A DNA stretch of 5,779 nucleotides from Fidelibacterota bacterium. Lineage in GTDB: Bacteria; Fidelibacterota; Fidelibacteria; Fidelibacterales; Fidelibacteraceae. A program made the translations under genes and the position numbers. Location of the stretch: NCBI GenBank assembly GCA_030629925.1, contig DAOVOB010000085.1:1-5779 (forward strand), given 5' to 3'. The notes beneath the pieces are model-generated. The model was not told the DNA's origin. It searched no databases and saw only the letters and a program-made list of their open reading frames with translations. Numbering within the stretch: position 1 is the stretch's first letter; every line of letters begins with the position of its first letter. Shown here one piece after another: positions 5,498 to 5,779 of the stretch.

Positions 5498-5524
5498 AAA
5501 AAGGGCTCAATATCTTGAGCCCTT
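5498..5524 (-). terminator. Rho-independent terminator, minus strand
   Basis: A perfect 10-bp stem AAGGGCTCAA/TTGAGCCCTT encloses TATC. On the minus strand the stem ends in a run of five T (complement of A 5498-5502), while the plus-strand side has only TTATATT. It lies about 90 nt beyond the stop of the minus-strand gene at the right edge and should end that transcript. Weaker bidirectional action is possible. Confidence 0.85.
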
Positions 5525-5611
5525 ATATTAATGTAAATATTCAATTTCAGACTGCAATTATATTATTGCTTTGGGACAGACGTGCCTATCACTTACACCT
5601 ATCACCAAATT

Positions 5612-5779
5612 CTATTCAGCGATTACTTCTTCTGCATCAACAACTTTCGGTTCTTTGTCAAATTCATTATAGGATTTCTTGCCTTCTTTTTCCCACCACT
5701 TGTCGTATTTTTCCCAATCGGTTTCATAAGCATCTTCACAGTGGGACATTCGTTGTTTACCTTTGCGTTTTGAACTGCT
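5612..5779 (-). CDS. 3' end of an unidentified minus-strand gene (partial)
   Basis: The frame is open from the window edge to a TAG at 5614-5612, giving 55 residues. It starts with a basic stretch (SSSKRKGKQR), then MSHCEDAYETDWEKYDKWW, and ends with the acidic DAEEVIAE. The composition is highly charged with several Trp and Tyr, and looks like a soluble C-terminal tail. A good minus-strand terminator ~90 nt downstream supports a real gene. An internal ATG at 5749-5747 has an AAAGG about 10 nt upstream, so a complete 45-residue small protein is an alternative to the tail of a longer one. The family is not recognised and no function is proposed. Confidence 0.55.
   Translation of the reverse strand, partial: SSSKRKGKQRMSHCEDAYETDWEKYDKWWEKEGKKSYNEFDKEPKVVDAEEVIAE

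Noticed and set aside
5582..5773. Plus-strand open frame with Phe-rich hydrophobic product
   Set aside because: It is the complement of the charged minus-strand frame ending at 5612; the Phe/Ile richness follows from Lys/Glu codons on the other strand, and it has no Shine-Dalgarno site.

Overview
The window looks like a piece of a Gram-negative bacterial chromosome of moderate to low GC. Two secreted proteins have lipoprotein-type or signal-peptide-type N-termini (one a textbook lipobox), the genes are tightly packed, and the intergenic DNA is rich in small palindromic repeats. The repeat style and the rarity of strong Shine-Dalgarno sites recall the Bacteroidota/Cloacimonadota (FCB) side of the tree. 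This is an impression, not a demonstration. No rRNA, tRNA, CRISPR array or transposase gene was found.

Layout. Positions 1-283 are non-coding. They hold a degenerate GTAAC/GTGA repeat tract, a clear rho-independent terminator for a gene left of the window, oppositely oriented GTGAAC-type repeats, a perfect hairpin and a sigma70-like promoter that sits almost on the next start codon. Positions 284-4363 form one probable operon of four plus-strand genes with junctions of -4, -20 and +3 nt. In order they encode a TIM-barrel glycosidase-like lipoprotein, an aconitase/LeuC-fold protein that has lost the iron-sulfur and active-site residues, a small exported 3D-domain protein probably acting on cell wall, and the tRNA methylthiotransferase MtaB. 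After a degenerate 28-nt palindrome comes a separate DUF454 inner-membrane protein (4459-4899), whose last codons and stop lie inside a ~125-bp inverted-repeat element. Positions 4900-5611 have no convincing gene. They contain that element, a plus-strand terminator, a cluster of short hairpins and a minus-strand terminator. The right edge carries the 3' end of a minus-strand gene.

How the genes fit together. MtaB is a housekeeping RNA-modification enzyme and the 3D protein is an envelope protein. The first two genes are the unusual part. Their ATGA stop/start overlap suggests translational coupling, yet one product should be exported and the other cytosolic, and both appear to have lost catalytic residues typical of their families. 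The degenerate aconitase-fold protein, ending in a Glu-His repeat, is the best candidate here for something undescribed. Functions for these two genes are not established by the sequence.
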